Shown piece after piece: positions 7,099 through 15,343 of a DNA stretch of 26,756 bases. Position 1 is the first letter of the stretch. Each line of letters begins with the position of its first letter. Made by a program: the position numbers and the translations under genes. The notes under the pieces are model-generated. The model was given only the letters and a program-made list of their open reading frames with translations, was not told the DNA's origin and ran no database searches. Location of the stretch: assembly GCA_013393545.1 (NCBI GenBank), contig JABXHG010000009.1, forward strand, positions 1 through 26,756, in the 5' to 3' direction. This DNA is from Alteromonadaceae bacterium. Lineage in GTDB: Bacteria > Pseudomonadota > Gammaproteobacteria > Pseudomonadales > Oleiphilaceae.

Positions 7099-8653
7099 GT
7101 GGGCAGTATGGTTGTTGTCTGGGGTGGTAGTGCTGGCTGCGTTGCTGCCGATCCGACTCCAGGCAATGGATCTTGATTATGCGTTGGTGATTGCTGATGA
7201 GCGTGGCGATTGGGGGCCTCTAGCGCCGTATTTACACGTTGCTCGCGGCCCGGGCTATGTCTATACCAGTTTTGTTTTCGACACCCTGCTTTGGAAAAAC
7301 ACGGCCGGGCAGTTGGTTCCTTTGTTAGCGGAAGATTGGACGGCGGATGAGCGCAGACGTTGTTATCAATTTACGATTTCTGATCAGGCCCGTTGGCATG
7401 ATGGTAAGCCTGTCACCGCCGCCGACGTCGCGTTCACGTTTGATTACGTGTCTCGCCATTTCTACCGTTTTGTCGATACCAGTGGTATTGAGCGAGTGTC
7501 GGTGTCGGGGTTAGACGTGGAGGTGTGCTTGAGCAAGCCGGCCCCACTTTTTCTCGAACGGGTTGCTGGTAGCTTGCCGATATTGCCGAAGCATATCTAC
7601 GAAGGCGTTGAAGACCCGCAGCGTTTTCAGAGTATCGAAGCGATGATTGGTTCAGGGCCCTATAAAGTGGCCACACACGACAGGGCTCAAGGGTTTTATC
7701 ATCTGGTTCGCAATGATCAGTGGCACCTCGGATTGCCGCGCTATCCTGACGTGGTTATTTCGAAAATGTCGCCGCAAGCTGCGGTAAAAGCCATGGCGCG
7801 AGGTGATATCGGTTTTATGAATATTACCCATGACTTTGTGCCCTCGTTTCGTGAGGCTGGTGCCCATATCCGGGAAACACCGTCAAACCATCCGTTTCGT
7901 TTGTTGTTTAACCATCAGCAGCGTTTTGCTAAACCGTTGCTGCGCCATGGCATGGCGCAGGCTATTGACCGGCAGCAGCTTATAGAGCTGGCTTACCACG
8001 GGCATGCTTTGAAGGCCCGACCAGCCTATCGCCAGGACCTTGATGATGCGGGATTGGATTTGTATCCCTTCAACACAGATGAAGCTTCTGAACAACTTCA
8101 AAGAGCTGGCTGGTCCCGGGACGGCAATGGCCAATGGCAGAATGCGGAGGGGCAACCAATCGCGTTGCGGATGATTGCCCCACAAAACGGAGGGCAGTTG
8201 GCAACGGTGTTGGCGCGCCAGCTAACCGAGTTTGGTTTTGATATTAAGATTAGCCTTTTATCAGATATGCCGCTGACCAAAGCCGTACAGGCGCAGGATT
8301 TCGACCTTGCGCTGTTAAGTCAGAGCCATCAGGGCGATCCGGATCGCTTTCGTATGCTGTTGACTGGGCGTCATGCGCGCGGCGATCAATACTTCGCAAA
8401 CCGGCGGTTGCTTGGCTTGTTGGAGCAGTTGCGGGAATTGCGCGCCGCTGATCAAAGAGCGGCGACGCTTTTGGAGGCTGAAAGGCTTTACAACCGTGAT
8501 CTGCCCTCTTTGCCGTTGCTCAATCCGCTCAACTACAGCGCTGAGCGACCGGGGCTCGGAGCTGAATTTACCCCAAATGGTATAGCGATGGGCATTCCCT
8601 TGCCTCTGAACAAGCTGGCGCTATTTTTACCAGTAGATCGGCGGGATAGGTGA
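7088..8653 (+). CDS. Family-5 periplasmic solute-binding protein (peptide/nickel type ABC importer)
   Basis: The extracytoplasmic binding protein of the importer, 521 residues from the ATG at 7088, which follows a GGGGGAG site inside the end of the methylase gene. The signal peptide MRAKWAVWLLSGVVVLAALL ends near LQA (residue 26). The mature part has the SBP_bac_5 layout: FVFDTLLWK, LVPLLAEDW, then WHDGKPVTAADVAFTFDYV, the hallmark block of DppA/OppA/NikA proteins, and later IGSGPYKV. No lipobox is present, so it should be soluble in the periplasm. This family binds peptides, nickel chelates, heme, opines and sugars, and I see no residue pattern that decides between them. The receptor upstream points to a large or scarce ligand. 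Confidence 0.9.
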   Translation: MRAKWAVWLLSGVVVLAALLPIRLQAMDLDYALVIADERGDWGPLAPYLHVARGPGYVYTSFVFDTLLWKNTAGQLVPLLAEDWTADERRRCYQFTISDQARWHDGKPVTAADVAFTFDYVSRHFYRFVDTSGIERVSVSGLDVEVCLSKPAPLFLERVAGSLPILPKHIYEGVEDPQRFQSIEAMIGSGPYKVATHDRAQGFYHLVRNDQWHLGLPRYPDVVISKMSPQAAVKAMARGDIGFMNITHDFVPSFREAGAHIRETPSNHPFRLLFNHQQRFAKPLLRHGMAQAIDRQQLIELAYHGHALKARPAYRQDLDDAGLDLYPFNTDEASEQLQRAGWSRDGNGQWQNAEGQPIALRMIAPQNGGQLATVLARQLTEFGFDIKISLLSDMPLTKAVQAQDFDLALLSQSHQGDPDRFRMLLTGRHARGDQYFANRRLLGLLEQLRELRAADQRAATLLEAERLYNRDLPSLPLLNPLNYSAERPGLGAEFTPNGIAMGIPLPLNKLALFLPVDRRDR

Positions 8654-8659
8654 TGTGTA

Positions 8660-9610
8660 GTGTCCTCTCTGCTGGATAATCTGGTGGCGCTGGTATTGCT
8701 TTTGGTGTTTAGTTTTCTGCTGTTACACAGTTTACCCGGGAGTCAGGCCGATGTGCTTTTGGCCAGCGATTTGATCCCAGGTGCCAGTGCCAGCGACTAC
8801 GCCGAAACGGAGCAACAACTCGGGCTGGATCAGCCCTTGCCGCTGCAGTTCTGGCAATGGCTGCAGGCTGTGGGGCAAGGTGATTTGGGGTATTCGATGA
8901 CTTACAGTGCATCGGTATCCAGCGTGCTGGGTGGTGCTTTGCCCTGGACATTGACGCTGGCTCTTATTTCTTTGCCGGTGTCCTTGTTCAGTGGTTCGCT
9001 GCTTGGGCTGGCTGCCGGTATGCACCCCAAACGGTTGTTATCGCGGTTTTTGCTAGTGGTCATGACACTGTTGAACAGTGTGCCGGGTTTTGTGGTGGCT
9101 TTGCTTCTGCTGGGTGTTTTTGCGGTTGGTCTGGATTGGTTTCCCTCTGCCGGTGGGAGCAGTATGGCCGCAAGACTCGGCGGTCACGCTAGTTTTGCCG
9201 ACCTGGCGTACCATGCCATTTTGCCGCTGCTAGCGCTCAGCATACACGGTAGCGTTCGTTACTTTTACCTGTCTTATGGATTGGCGCAACAAATTGGCCG
9301 CAGACCTTTTATCCGCTATGCCAGGTTGCGCGGAATTCGCGGATGGCGGCTGTTGTCTCGCTGGTACCTGCCTAATGCTGGGCCGGAGTTGTTGTCGCGC
9401 TTGACCAGCAGTTTGCCGGGACTTATTGGATCGACGTTGTTGGTTGAAATCGTTTTCTCTTATCCGGGTGCCGGCACGCTCATGCTTGATGCCATCAACA
9501 ACCGAGATTACCCGCTGTTGCAGGGAACACTATTGCTGACCGGAGTCGTGCTGTTGGCAGGTAACACCCTGCTGGATTTTTTGACTACCACTCTCACTCA
9601 ACGGGGATGA
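8660..9610 (+). CDS. ABC importer permease, DppB/NikB type
   Basis: Inner-membrane subunit of the importer, 316 residues, with about six membrane helices. The family's early DDE/QLGLDQPLP block is visible as TEQQLGLDQPLPLQFWQWL, followed by GDLGYSMTYSASV. The cytoplasmic coupling loop is YARLRGIRGWRLLSRWYLPN, the EAA-like contact site for the ATPase. The start is GTG at 8660, with AGGTGA about 7 bases upstream overlapping the end of the previous gene. An ATG at 8653 is in another frame and stops at once. The N-terminus is a few residues shorter than usual, lacking the positive patch before the first helix. Confidence 0.9.
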   Translation: MSSLLDNLVALVLLLVFSFLLLHSLPGSQADVLLASDLIPGASASDYAETEQQLGLDQPLPLQFWQWLQAVGQGDLGYSMTYSASVSSVLGGALPWTLTLALISLPVSLFSGSLLGLAAGMHPKRLLSRFLLVVMTLLNSVPGFVVALLLLGVFAVGLDWFPSAGGSSMAARLGGHASFADLAYHAILPLLALSIHGSVRYFYLSYGLAQQIGRRPFIRYARLRGIRGWRLLSRWYLPNAGPELLSRLTSSLPGLIGSTLLVEIVFSYPGAGTLMLDAINNRDYPLLQGTLLLTGVVLLAGNTLLDFLTTTLTQRG

Positions 9611-9613
9611 CGG

Positions 9614-10381
9614 ATGGGGTCACGAAAATGGTTGCTTGGGTTTTGTGTCATTGGACTTGCTTTGTGGTGGTGGGGTAGCCCGATATCGATGAGCAGTGCT
9701 GTCTTGCAACCGCCATCGGCCGAACACTGGTTGGGCACCGACGACTTGGGCAGGGATTGGCTGCAGCGTTTAGTCCAGGCGTTTCCAGCGACGTTGCTGA
9801 TTGCCTTTCTGTGTGGTTTGTTGCCGCTTTGCATGGGACTGTTGTTGGCGTCGGTGAGCACCATTGGTGGTGTTTGGTTGGATAGGGCGCTTTTAAAGAT
9901 GACCGACATCTTTTTGATTATTCCTTCATTGCTGCCTCTAATGATTCTCTCTGCGATATTGGAGCCAGGGCTTCCGGCTGTTGTGGTGTTGATTAGTGCC
10001 GTGAGCTGGCCGGATGATTTTCGGGTTCTGCGGGCCGCTATTCGACGTCAACAATTGGGCGATGCGATTTTTTCGGCACGCAGTTTTGGTGCTGGCCGGG
10101 GGTATTTGCTGAGGCATCATGTATGGCCGGCGTTGGTGCCTTTGATGGAAGTGTTGTTTATTCAAAACGCGAGGAGAGCGGTTATGCTAAGTGCCGGACT
10201 GGCCTTTCTGGGGCTGACTGACCCCCGTATGTCGAACTGGGGCACAATGCTGTTTGAAGCTCAGGAGCATATGCATTTGGATGCTTTCTGGTGGATGTTG
10301 CCGGGCCCACTTTTCGCTATGACTGTATTGATTCTGCTGCTCAATAGCACGCACGCCGGACCGGAGAAATCCGCCCTATGA
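9614..10381 (+). CDS. ABC importer permease, DppC/NikC type
   Basis: Second membrane subunit, 255 residues. It has the DppC-type entry block EHWLGTDDLGRDWLQRLVQA, five to six hydrophobic helices, and the coupling loop FSARSFGAGRGYLLRHHVWP that docks on the ATPase. AGLAFLGLTDPRMSNWGTML is the typical closing segment. It is somewhat short for the family (usually 280-300), mainly because the N-terminal OppC extension before the first helix is reduced. It starts 3 bp after the first permease and overlaps the ATPase by 4 bp (ATGA), so all are translationally coupled. Confidence 0.9.
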   Translation: MGSRKWLLGFCVIGLALWWWGSPISMSSAVLQPPSAEHWLGTDDLGRDWLQRLVQAFPATLLIAFLCGLLPLCMGLLLASVSTIGGVWLDRALLKMTDIFLIIPSLLPLMILSAILEPGLPAVVVLISAVSWPDDFRVLRAAIRRQQLGDAIFSARSFGAGRGYLLRHHVWPALVPLMEVLFIQNARRAVMLSAGLAFLGLTDPRMSNWGTMLFEAQEHMHLDAFWWMLPGPLFAMTVLILLLNSTHAGPEKSAL

Positions 10382-11808
10382 ATGGTCCGATCACTGGGCC
10401 TGAACGGTGTGTTTGTCATGAACCTCCGCTGTTGCTTAAGCAGGTTTCGTTACACCTCAACGGCCAGACCATATTAAAAGCACTCAATTTGCGATTGGAG
10501 CCAGGGGAATGCCTGGCGCTGATTGGGCCCTCCGGAGCCGGTAAGAGTTCCTTGCTTTCGATGCTGGCCGGGGCCTTCCCGGGGTGTAGCACCGGGGAGG
10601 TGAGGTATTTGGGCGGTCGTTGTATCGATTATCCAGGGAATTCTGTGGCTCTTCTGCCACAGGGCTTGGCTGATAATTTAAATCCGCATATGACGGTATT
10701 TCAGCATTTAAAGGATGGGCTGTCTGTTCACGCAAGACTGTCACGCAGACAAGTTCGGGAGCGGGCCCAACAGTTGATGAGCCAAGCTTCGCTACCTCAA
10801 ACCCTTTTGAACCGGTATCCACGACATCTTAGTGGCGGGGAAGTGCAGCGGGTTTTACTGGCTTTGGCATTGGCAAGTAATCCCGGCTTGTTGTTATTGG
10901 ATGAGCCGACAGCTGCCCTGGATCCCGGAACGCGCGAGTGCATACTGCAACAGCTGAAACAGCAAAAGCATGAGCGCTCGCTGGTACTGGCAACCCACGA
11001 CATGGAGTTGGCCCGCCAATTGGCCGACCGGGTTTGCGAAATCCGCAATGGGCGCATTATTCAGAATGGCAGACCCGATGAGGTATTGTTAACAGGCTCT
11101 TCACAAACTCAACAGACCAAGCATATTAGGACCCGATCGGCGAGCAGACGGGCAGTTAGGTCGCGAGTGGTTGAGCTTAAAAACATGACCCTGAACTTTG
11201 GTCAAAAACGAGTGTTCCGGAAATTCGAGGTCGGCATTGATTTTGGCAGCCTGCGACTGGTTCATGGTGCCAGTGGTTCCGGAAAAACGACATTGGCGAG
11301 GCTGCTGGCAGGATGGGATGCTTTGCCAGCCGGTGCTAGGCTGAATCGTCGAGGCCGCTGTTTGCTATTGTCCCAGCATGCTTATTCGGCCTGCCCAAGG
11401 CATTTCACCTTGCGTCGTATTTTGAGTGAACCTTTGGCTTTACAAGGCCAACCGGTGGATGTCCGGGTTTTGCGTGGTTGGTTGCAAAAAGTGCAGTTAC
11501 CCGATGATGACGCTTTTTTACAACGCCGGAGCGATGGACTGAGTGGGGGCGAACTGCAGCGGTTACTGATTGCCCGGGCCATGATTGCCCGCCCTGATTT
11601 GTTGATTGCCGATGAGCCCACATCGGCTTTGAATCCTGATTTGCGCGATGATATTGCTCGTCTGTTGCTCTCGGTTCGGCGAGAGACCGGTTGCGGGCTG
11701 CTTGTGTTCAGTCATGACGAGAGCCTTTGCAGGCTTTTGGGCGTTGAAGGAGAGTTTCTGAGGCCCGGTGGATTGTCTCTAGCTCGGTCGGCTCTGCCCA
11801 GAGCGTAG
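10378..11808 (+). CDS. Fused double ABC ATPase of the importer (DppD-DppF-like in one chain)
   Basis: A 476-residue protein with two complete nucleotide-binding domains that power the importer. Domain 1: Walker A GPSGAGKSS at 49-57, Q-loop Gln95, signature LSGGEVQR at 151-158, Walker B LLLLDEPT near 171, switch His207. Domain 2: Walker A GASGSGKTT at 297-305, Q-loop near 333, LSGGELQR at 388-395, Walker B LLIADEPT near 408, His446. A charged linker (about 240-265) joins them. All catalytic motifs are intact. Dpp/Nik systems usually use two separate ATPases, though fused versions occur. The C-terminal oligopeptide-type Cys/zinc extension of DppD/DppF is missing. It is last gene of the operon. 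Confidence 0.9.
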   Translation: MNGPITGPERCVCHEPPLLLKQVSLHLNGQTILKALNLRLEPGECLALIGPSGAGKSSLLSMLAGAFPGCSTGEVRYLGGRCIDYPGNSVALLPQGLADNLNPHMTVFQHLKDGLSVHARLSRRQVRERAQQLMSQASLPQTLLNRYPRHLSGGEVQRVLLALALASNPGLLLLDEPTAALDPGTRECILQQLKQQKHERSLVLATHDMELARQLADRVCEIRNGRIIQNGRPDEVLLTGSSQTQQTKHIRTRSASRRAVRSRVVELKNMTLNFGQKRVFRKFEVGIDFGSLRLVHGASGSGKTTLARLLAGWDALPAGARLNRRGRCLLLSQHAYSACPRHFTLRRILSEPLALQGQPVDVRVLRGWLQKVQLPDDDAFLQRRSDGLSGGELQRLLIARAMIARPDLLIADEPTSALNPDLRDDIARLLLSVRRETGCGLLVFSHDESLCRLLGVEGEFLRPGGLSLARSALPRA

Positions 11809-11964
11809 GGTGAACCGTGCTTGCGATGGTACATGAGTTAAATTTGGCGGCTTGTTGTTTTTGTTTGCGGGTCATTTCCGCCATGCAAATATTGACGACG
11901 CACTTATTTTTTGTCCTACTTGTGCCCACTGCAGGATGCAATCAACGATAAAGGACTTTCGCTC

Positions 11965-12537
11965 ATGCCCCAATCCCTCGCTGTTACCGCGGATGAGGAC
12001 GGTTTCCTCGCCAACGGGAATCTCGAAGCCTTCTGGTTTAGCAGATTAAAAAAACGCGATCCCGTAGCAAGAATAGGTTACGCGCTTTGGGTATCGGATA
12101 CTGACAAGCTCAAAGCTGCAATCCGCTCGGGCGATCCCGCTTTCTGGAATCGCAAGGGTTTCGCGTACTGGGAGCTCTTGGCCAGATCTACGGTGGTAAA
12201 TCTTGCAACTGGCTTGGAACGGGCTGGGCACCACCTCACTTTTTCTGAAATGCGGTCAAAGATAAAAGAAGTAGGCATAGAGGTTGCGCGTCGCCACGTC
12301 CAGTATGTTCGCCACGACATTCGTCATGGTATTGGCAACACACCTGGTAAACTGAGTCTTGAACAAATGGCTCACTACCATCATATTGCTTTCAAAAAAT
12401 TTGGCATCAGCACGGATTTCTACGGTGGCACCTGGCTTGGGTCGGTCCCTGACAGTGTGGAAATGAAGGCCTATGGCGCGCTGTACTGCCACGACTGCGA
12501 TACCGCAGAAGGCTATCAGGCAGGGCAACTCCGATGA
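11965..12537 (+). CDS. Protein of unknown function, first of an overlapping pair
   Basis: Not recognised. It has 190 residues from the ATG at 11965 (MPQSLAVTADEDGFLANGNL), chosen because AAAGGA lies about 9 bases upstream; a TTG at 11911 would add 18 residues of poor quality. No signal peptide or membrane helix is visible, so it is probably cytoplasmic or exported by a specialised route. It is rich in His and aromatic residues, with HVQYVRHDIRHGIGN, AHYHHIAFKKFGISTDFYGG and a C-terminal YCHDCD that could bind metal. It overlaps the next gene by 4 bp (ATGA). The gap of 156 bp from the ATPase gene suggests its own promoter, though none is clear. Confidence 0.6.
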   Translation: MPQSLAVTADEDGFLANGNLEAFWFSRLKKRDPVARIGYALWVSDTDKLKAAIRSGDPAFWNRKGFAYWELLARSTVVNLATGLERAGHHLTFSEMRSKIKEVGIEVARRHVQYVRHDIRHGIGNTPGKLSLEQMAHYHHIAFKKFGISTDFYGGTWLGSVPDSVEMKAYGALYCHDCDTAEGYQAGQLR

Positions 12538-13133
12538 TGGCACTTCGTACTCTCTCGCCCGTACTGGCTCTGTGTGCTGGCTGCGCACCTGCCATGGACA
12601 ACAGCAGAAGCACTGAACATACAGATTGCTTGCTCAATCGATACCAGCTATCAGAGTTAAGCCATCCGGTAGAACAGGACGGAAACTTTGACACTGAGGA
12701 CAATCTTTACGGGATGAGGGTAGAGATACCGGCGACCACCGTAGCCAATCAGATATCGGGTTATAAAGCTGAGGTAACGGTAGGCTCAAGTAAGCAACCA
12801 CAGTTTCTATACCTGACCTTCTCAGAGCCCTACAAAACCATTCGCTTTGAAAGCGTTCAGGCCGAGCCTATCGAAGAAAGCGGAGGGCTCTTTAGGGTAT
12901 CCGGGGATAGCCAGTATCACTGGGATCTCGCAAAGCAAACGGAAGATGGCCTTGTGCTATGGGGCTCCTGCTCTGATAACTTCCAAGGCAGCTTTGACTG
13001 TATGACGCACCTCCCTGTCAATGGCGTGGCCGTCAACTACGAACTGGACCAGGCAAACCTTCCAGTTTACCGGGAGGTTGAAGAATTCATTCGTGACCAG
13101 ATGACGATCTGTGGCTTTGAATACGAGGGATAA
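12534..13133 (+). CDS. Exported protein of unknown function, possible lipoprotein
   Basis: Not recognised. It has 199 residues and begins MMALRTLSPVLALCAGCAPA, a short hydrophobic export signal. The cysteine in LCAGC could be lipidated, but position -3 is Cys, so the lipobox is imperfect. The mature part is acidic and looks beta-rich, with several Cys residues (CSDNFQGSFDC, a C-terminal CGF) that may form disulfides in the periplasm. Start overlap (ATGA) with the preceding gene means coupled translation and suggests the two products act together. A toxin with a periplasmic immunity protein is one possible reading, with no direct motif support. Confidence 0.6.
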   Translation: MMALRTLSPVLALCAGCAPAMDNSRSTEHTDCLLNRYQLSELSHPVEQDGNFDTEDNLYGMRVEIPATTVANQISGYKAEVTVGSSKQPQFLYLTFSEPYKTIRFESVQAEPIEESGGLFRVSGDSQYHWDLAKQTEDGLVLWGSCSDNFQGSFDCMTHLPVNGVAVNYELDQANLPVYREVEEFIRDQMTICGFEYEG

Positions 13134-13285
13134 ATCTGCACTTGCGTGGTCAAAGGTGAGCTCCGGGAGACGCCTTTCCAAGCGCCTTGACATCATAGAT
13201 GGTCCTGAGGTTCAAGGCTTAAAGAGAATCCAGTAGGTGCCTGATTCGGTGGGCAAAAAGTTTCGGCCGGAAATTCTTTCAAGCA

Positions 13286-13325
13286 TAAAAAAATCCAACC
13301 ACCGCTAAGTGATTGGATTTTTTGG
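13286..13325 (-). terminator. Intrinsic terminator behind tRNA-Pro
   Basis: On the minus strand, ATCCAATCAC, a short loop, and GTGGTTGGAT pair (one G-T wobble), followed by TTTTTTT, 8 bp past the tRNA 3' end. A-rich DNA on the other side could let it act in both directions. Confidence 0.75.
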
Positions 13326-13332
13326 GGAATTC

Positions 13333-13409
13333 TGGTCGGGACGGCAGGATTTGAACCTGCGACCCTCTGCACCCCATGCAGATGCGCTACCAAGCTGCGC
13401 TACGCCCCG
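13333..13409 (-). tRNA. proL: tRNA-Pro (anticodon GGG)
   Basis: A 77-base tRNA reading CCC proline codons. The acceptor 5' strand CGGGGCG pairs with the 3' CGTCCCG, and GTAGCGCAGCTTGGTAGCGC forms the D arm. The anticodon stem TCTGC/GCAGA encloses the loop ATGGGGT, giving anticodon GGG. GGTTCAAATCC is the T loop. CCA is encoded in the DNA. It is very like E. coli proL. It marks the right edge of the AT-richer accessory stretch, and tRNA genes are common integration points, but no duplicated tRNA end or integrase gene is seen in the window. Confidence 0.95.
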
Positions 13410-13516
13410 TTAACAGCCAGCTACGAGAAACGAGGTTGTTTCAGTAGCTTAGCGGGAGCGAAGTCTACACCAGCCCCCGCTAAAAATAAACAGGGCCGGG
13501 TTAAAATTCTTTGCCG

Positions 13517-15160
13517 TTAACGCAGCTTGGTTTCCCGCAATCTCTGAATGGAAACCGGCGGCTCAAAACTGTATGGGTCAGCGTCGGTCCAGTATTTGTC
13601 GTAAATTGACAGGCCGGTTTGACCTTCCAGCAGCGAGCCAGGTTCCAGGAACGGGAACAGGTCCAGATAGCTGTGTACTTCAGTCTTGGACACCCGGCGG
13701 ATGATGTTCTCCGGGCCCAGTTCGGAAGGGTGGTTCAGGCCGGAAGCTTCCAGCAGGTTTTGCAGGGCATCCAGGGTCTTGCGGTGGAAGTTGTATACCC
13801 GCTCGCTTTTTATGGCTACATCCAGCTTGTTGCCACGGCGCGGATCCTGGGTGGCCACACCGCTCGGGCAGCGGCCGGTGTGGCAGTTCAATGCCTGAAT
13901 ACAACCAAGGGAGAACATGTAGCCTCGGGCGGAGTTACACCAATCCGCACCCAGCGCCATGGTGTGGGCGATGTTAAAGGCGGAGGTGATTTTGCCCGCC
14001 GCGCCGATGGCGATGTCTTCTCGCAGGTTGGTGCCCACCAGGGTGTTGTGTACCAATAGCAGGGCTTCGTTCATCGGTGTGCCGAGGCGGTTGATGAACT
14101 CCAGCGGTGCCGCGCCGGTGCCGCCTTCGCCGCCATCCACCACGATAAAGTCCGGCTTTTTGCCGGTTTTCAGCATGGCTTTGACCATGGCAAACCATTC
14201 CCATGGGTGGCCAATGGCCAGTTTGAAGCCAACCGGTTTGCCGCCGGACAGCTCTCGCAGCTTGTGGAGGAACTCCATCAATTCCACCGGTGTCGAGAAC
14301 GCCGAGTGGCTGGCTGGTGATACGCAGTCTTCGCCCACTTCCACGCCCCGGGCTTCGGCTATTTCCTCGGTCACTTTTTCGCCCGGGAGGATGCCGCCGT
14401 GGCCGGGTTTGGCGCCTTGGGAGAGCTTCACTTCGATCATTTTTACCTGATCGAGCTCGGCGTTTTTCTTGAACATGTCTTCGTTAAAGCTGCCATCCGT
14501 ATTGCGGCAGCCGAAGTAGCCGGAGCCGATTTCCCACACCAGGTCGCCGCCCGGACGGCGGTGATAGCGGGAGATGGAACCTTCGCCGGTGTCGTGGAAG
14601 AAGTTGCCTTTGCGGGCACCGGTGTTTAGAGCAAGAATCGCATTCGCCGAGAGCGAGCCAAAGCTCATGGCGGAAATGTTGAACACGCTGGCGCTGTAGG
14701 GTTTTTCGCAGTTTTTGCCGATAACAATGCGAAAATCGCTGTTGTCGATTTTACTGGGCGTCATGGAGTGGCTCATCCACTCGAAACCCTCTTCGTACAT
14801 CTGCAGCTGCGAGCCAAAGGGCTTTTTGTCCAGCACGTTTTTGGCCCGTTGATACACAATGGCCCGCTGCTCCCGGGAGAACGGCCGCTCTTCGGTGTCG
14901 GACTGGATGAAGTACTGGCGAATTTCCGGGCCAATGGACTCAAACAGGTAACGAAAGTTGGCCATAATCGGATAGTTGCGGCTGATGGTATGGCGCCGCT
15001 GCAGTAGATCGTAGGTGCCGAGTGCGGAAAGCGCCGCGAAGATCAGGGGAATCACGTAGCCGGCGCCTGCCCACAGGGTGACCGGTAAGGAAATGATCAG
15101 GCCGGCGACGCAGATGGCGTATACGCCGTAGCGCAGCGGGACAGTGGTGGTTTTCGCCAT
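13517..15160 (-). CDS. FMN-binding glutamate-synthase-family protein (membrane-anchored)
   Basis: A 547-residue protein carrying the FMN/Fe-S synthase domain of glutamate synthase large subunit without the glutaminase half. Two hydrophobic segments near the N-terminus (about residues 10-50: YGVYAICVAGLIISLPVTLW) should anchor it. The core shows SAMSFGSLSANAILALNTGA, FIVVDGGEGGTGAAPLEF, the FMN barrel, and CIQALNCHTGRCPSGVATQ, whose three Cys match the [3Fe-4S] ligands of GltB. Such proteins are widespread in proteobacteria; their true reaction is not settled, and lack of a glutaminase domain argues against standard glutamine-dependent glutamate synthesis. ATG at 15160 has AGGAG 7 bases upstream. 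Divergent from the BCCT carrier (183 bp gap, no recognisable operator). Confidence 0.88.
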   Translation of the reverse strand: MAKTTTVPLRYGVYAICVAGLIISLPVTLWAGAGYVIPLIFAALSALGTYDLLQRRHTISRNYPIMANFRYLFESIGPEIRQYFIQSDTEERPFSREQRAIVYQRAKNVLDKKPFGSQLQMYEEGFEWMSHSMTPSKIDNSDFRIVIGKNCEKPYSASVFNISAMSFGSLSANAILALNTGARKGNFFHDTGEGSISRYHRRPGGDLVWEIGSGYFGCRNTDGSFNEDMFKKNAELDQVKMIEVKLSQGAKPGHGGILPGEKVTEEIAEARGVEVGEDCVSPASHSAFSTPVELMEFLHKLRELSGGKPVGFKLAIGHPWEWFAMVKAMLKTGKKPDFIVVDGGEGGTGAAPLEFINRLGTPMNEALLLVHNTLVGTNLREDIAIGAAGKITSAFNIAHTMALGADWCNSARGYMFSLGCIQALNCHTGRCPSGVATQDPRRGNKLDVAIKSERVYNFHRKTLDALQNLLEASGLNHPSELGPENIIRRVSKTEVHSYLDLFPFLEPGSLLEGQTGLSIYDKYWTDADPYSFEPPVSIQRLRETKLR

Positions 15161-15343
15161 GAATACTCCTTTGCTTTTGGCGGGGTTTGACTATGCTCAA
15201 ATGTTAGATGCAAGTGCGTCTTTTTTGATGTTTCGGCCTCAAAGTAATAGCATTGCGCGCCTGTAATATCCGGGTTCCATTTTAACGATAAAAATCCGAA
15301 CGCGTATTCAGCAAAATCACACCATTATCAGGAGGCTCCTAAC

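Noticed and set aside
13193..13393. Small protein frame overlapping tRNA-Pro
   Set aside because: Its reading is simply the tRNA sequence and terminator translated; no ribosome site.
13333..13409. tRNA-Pro as an attachment site with duplicated end
   Set aside because: No second copy of the tRNA 3' end and no integrase gene were found in the window.
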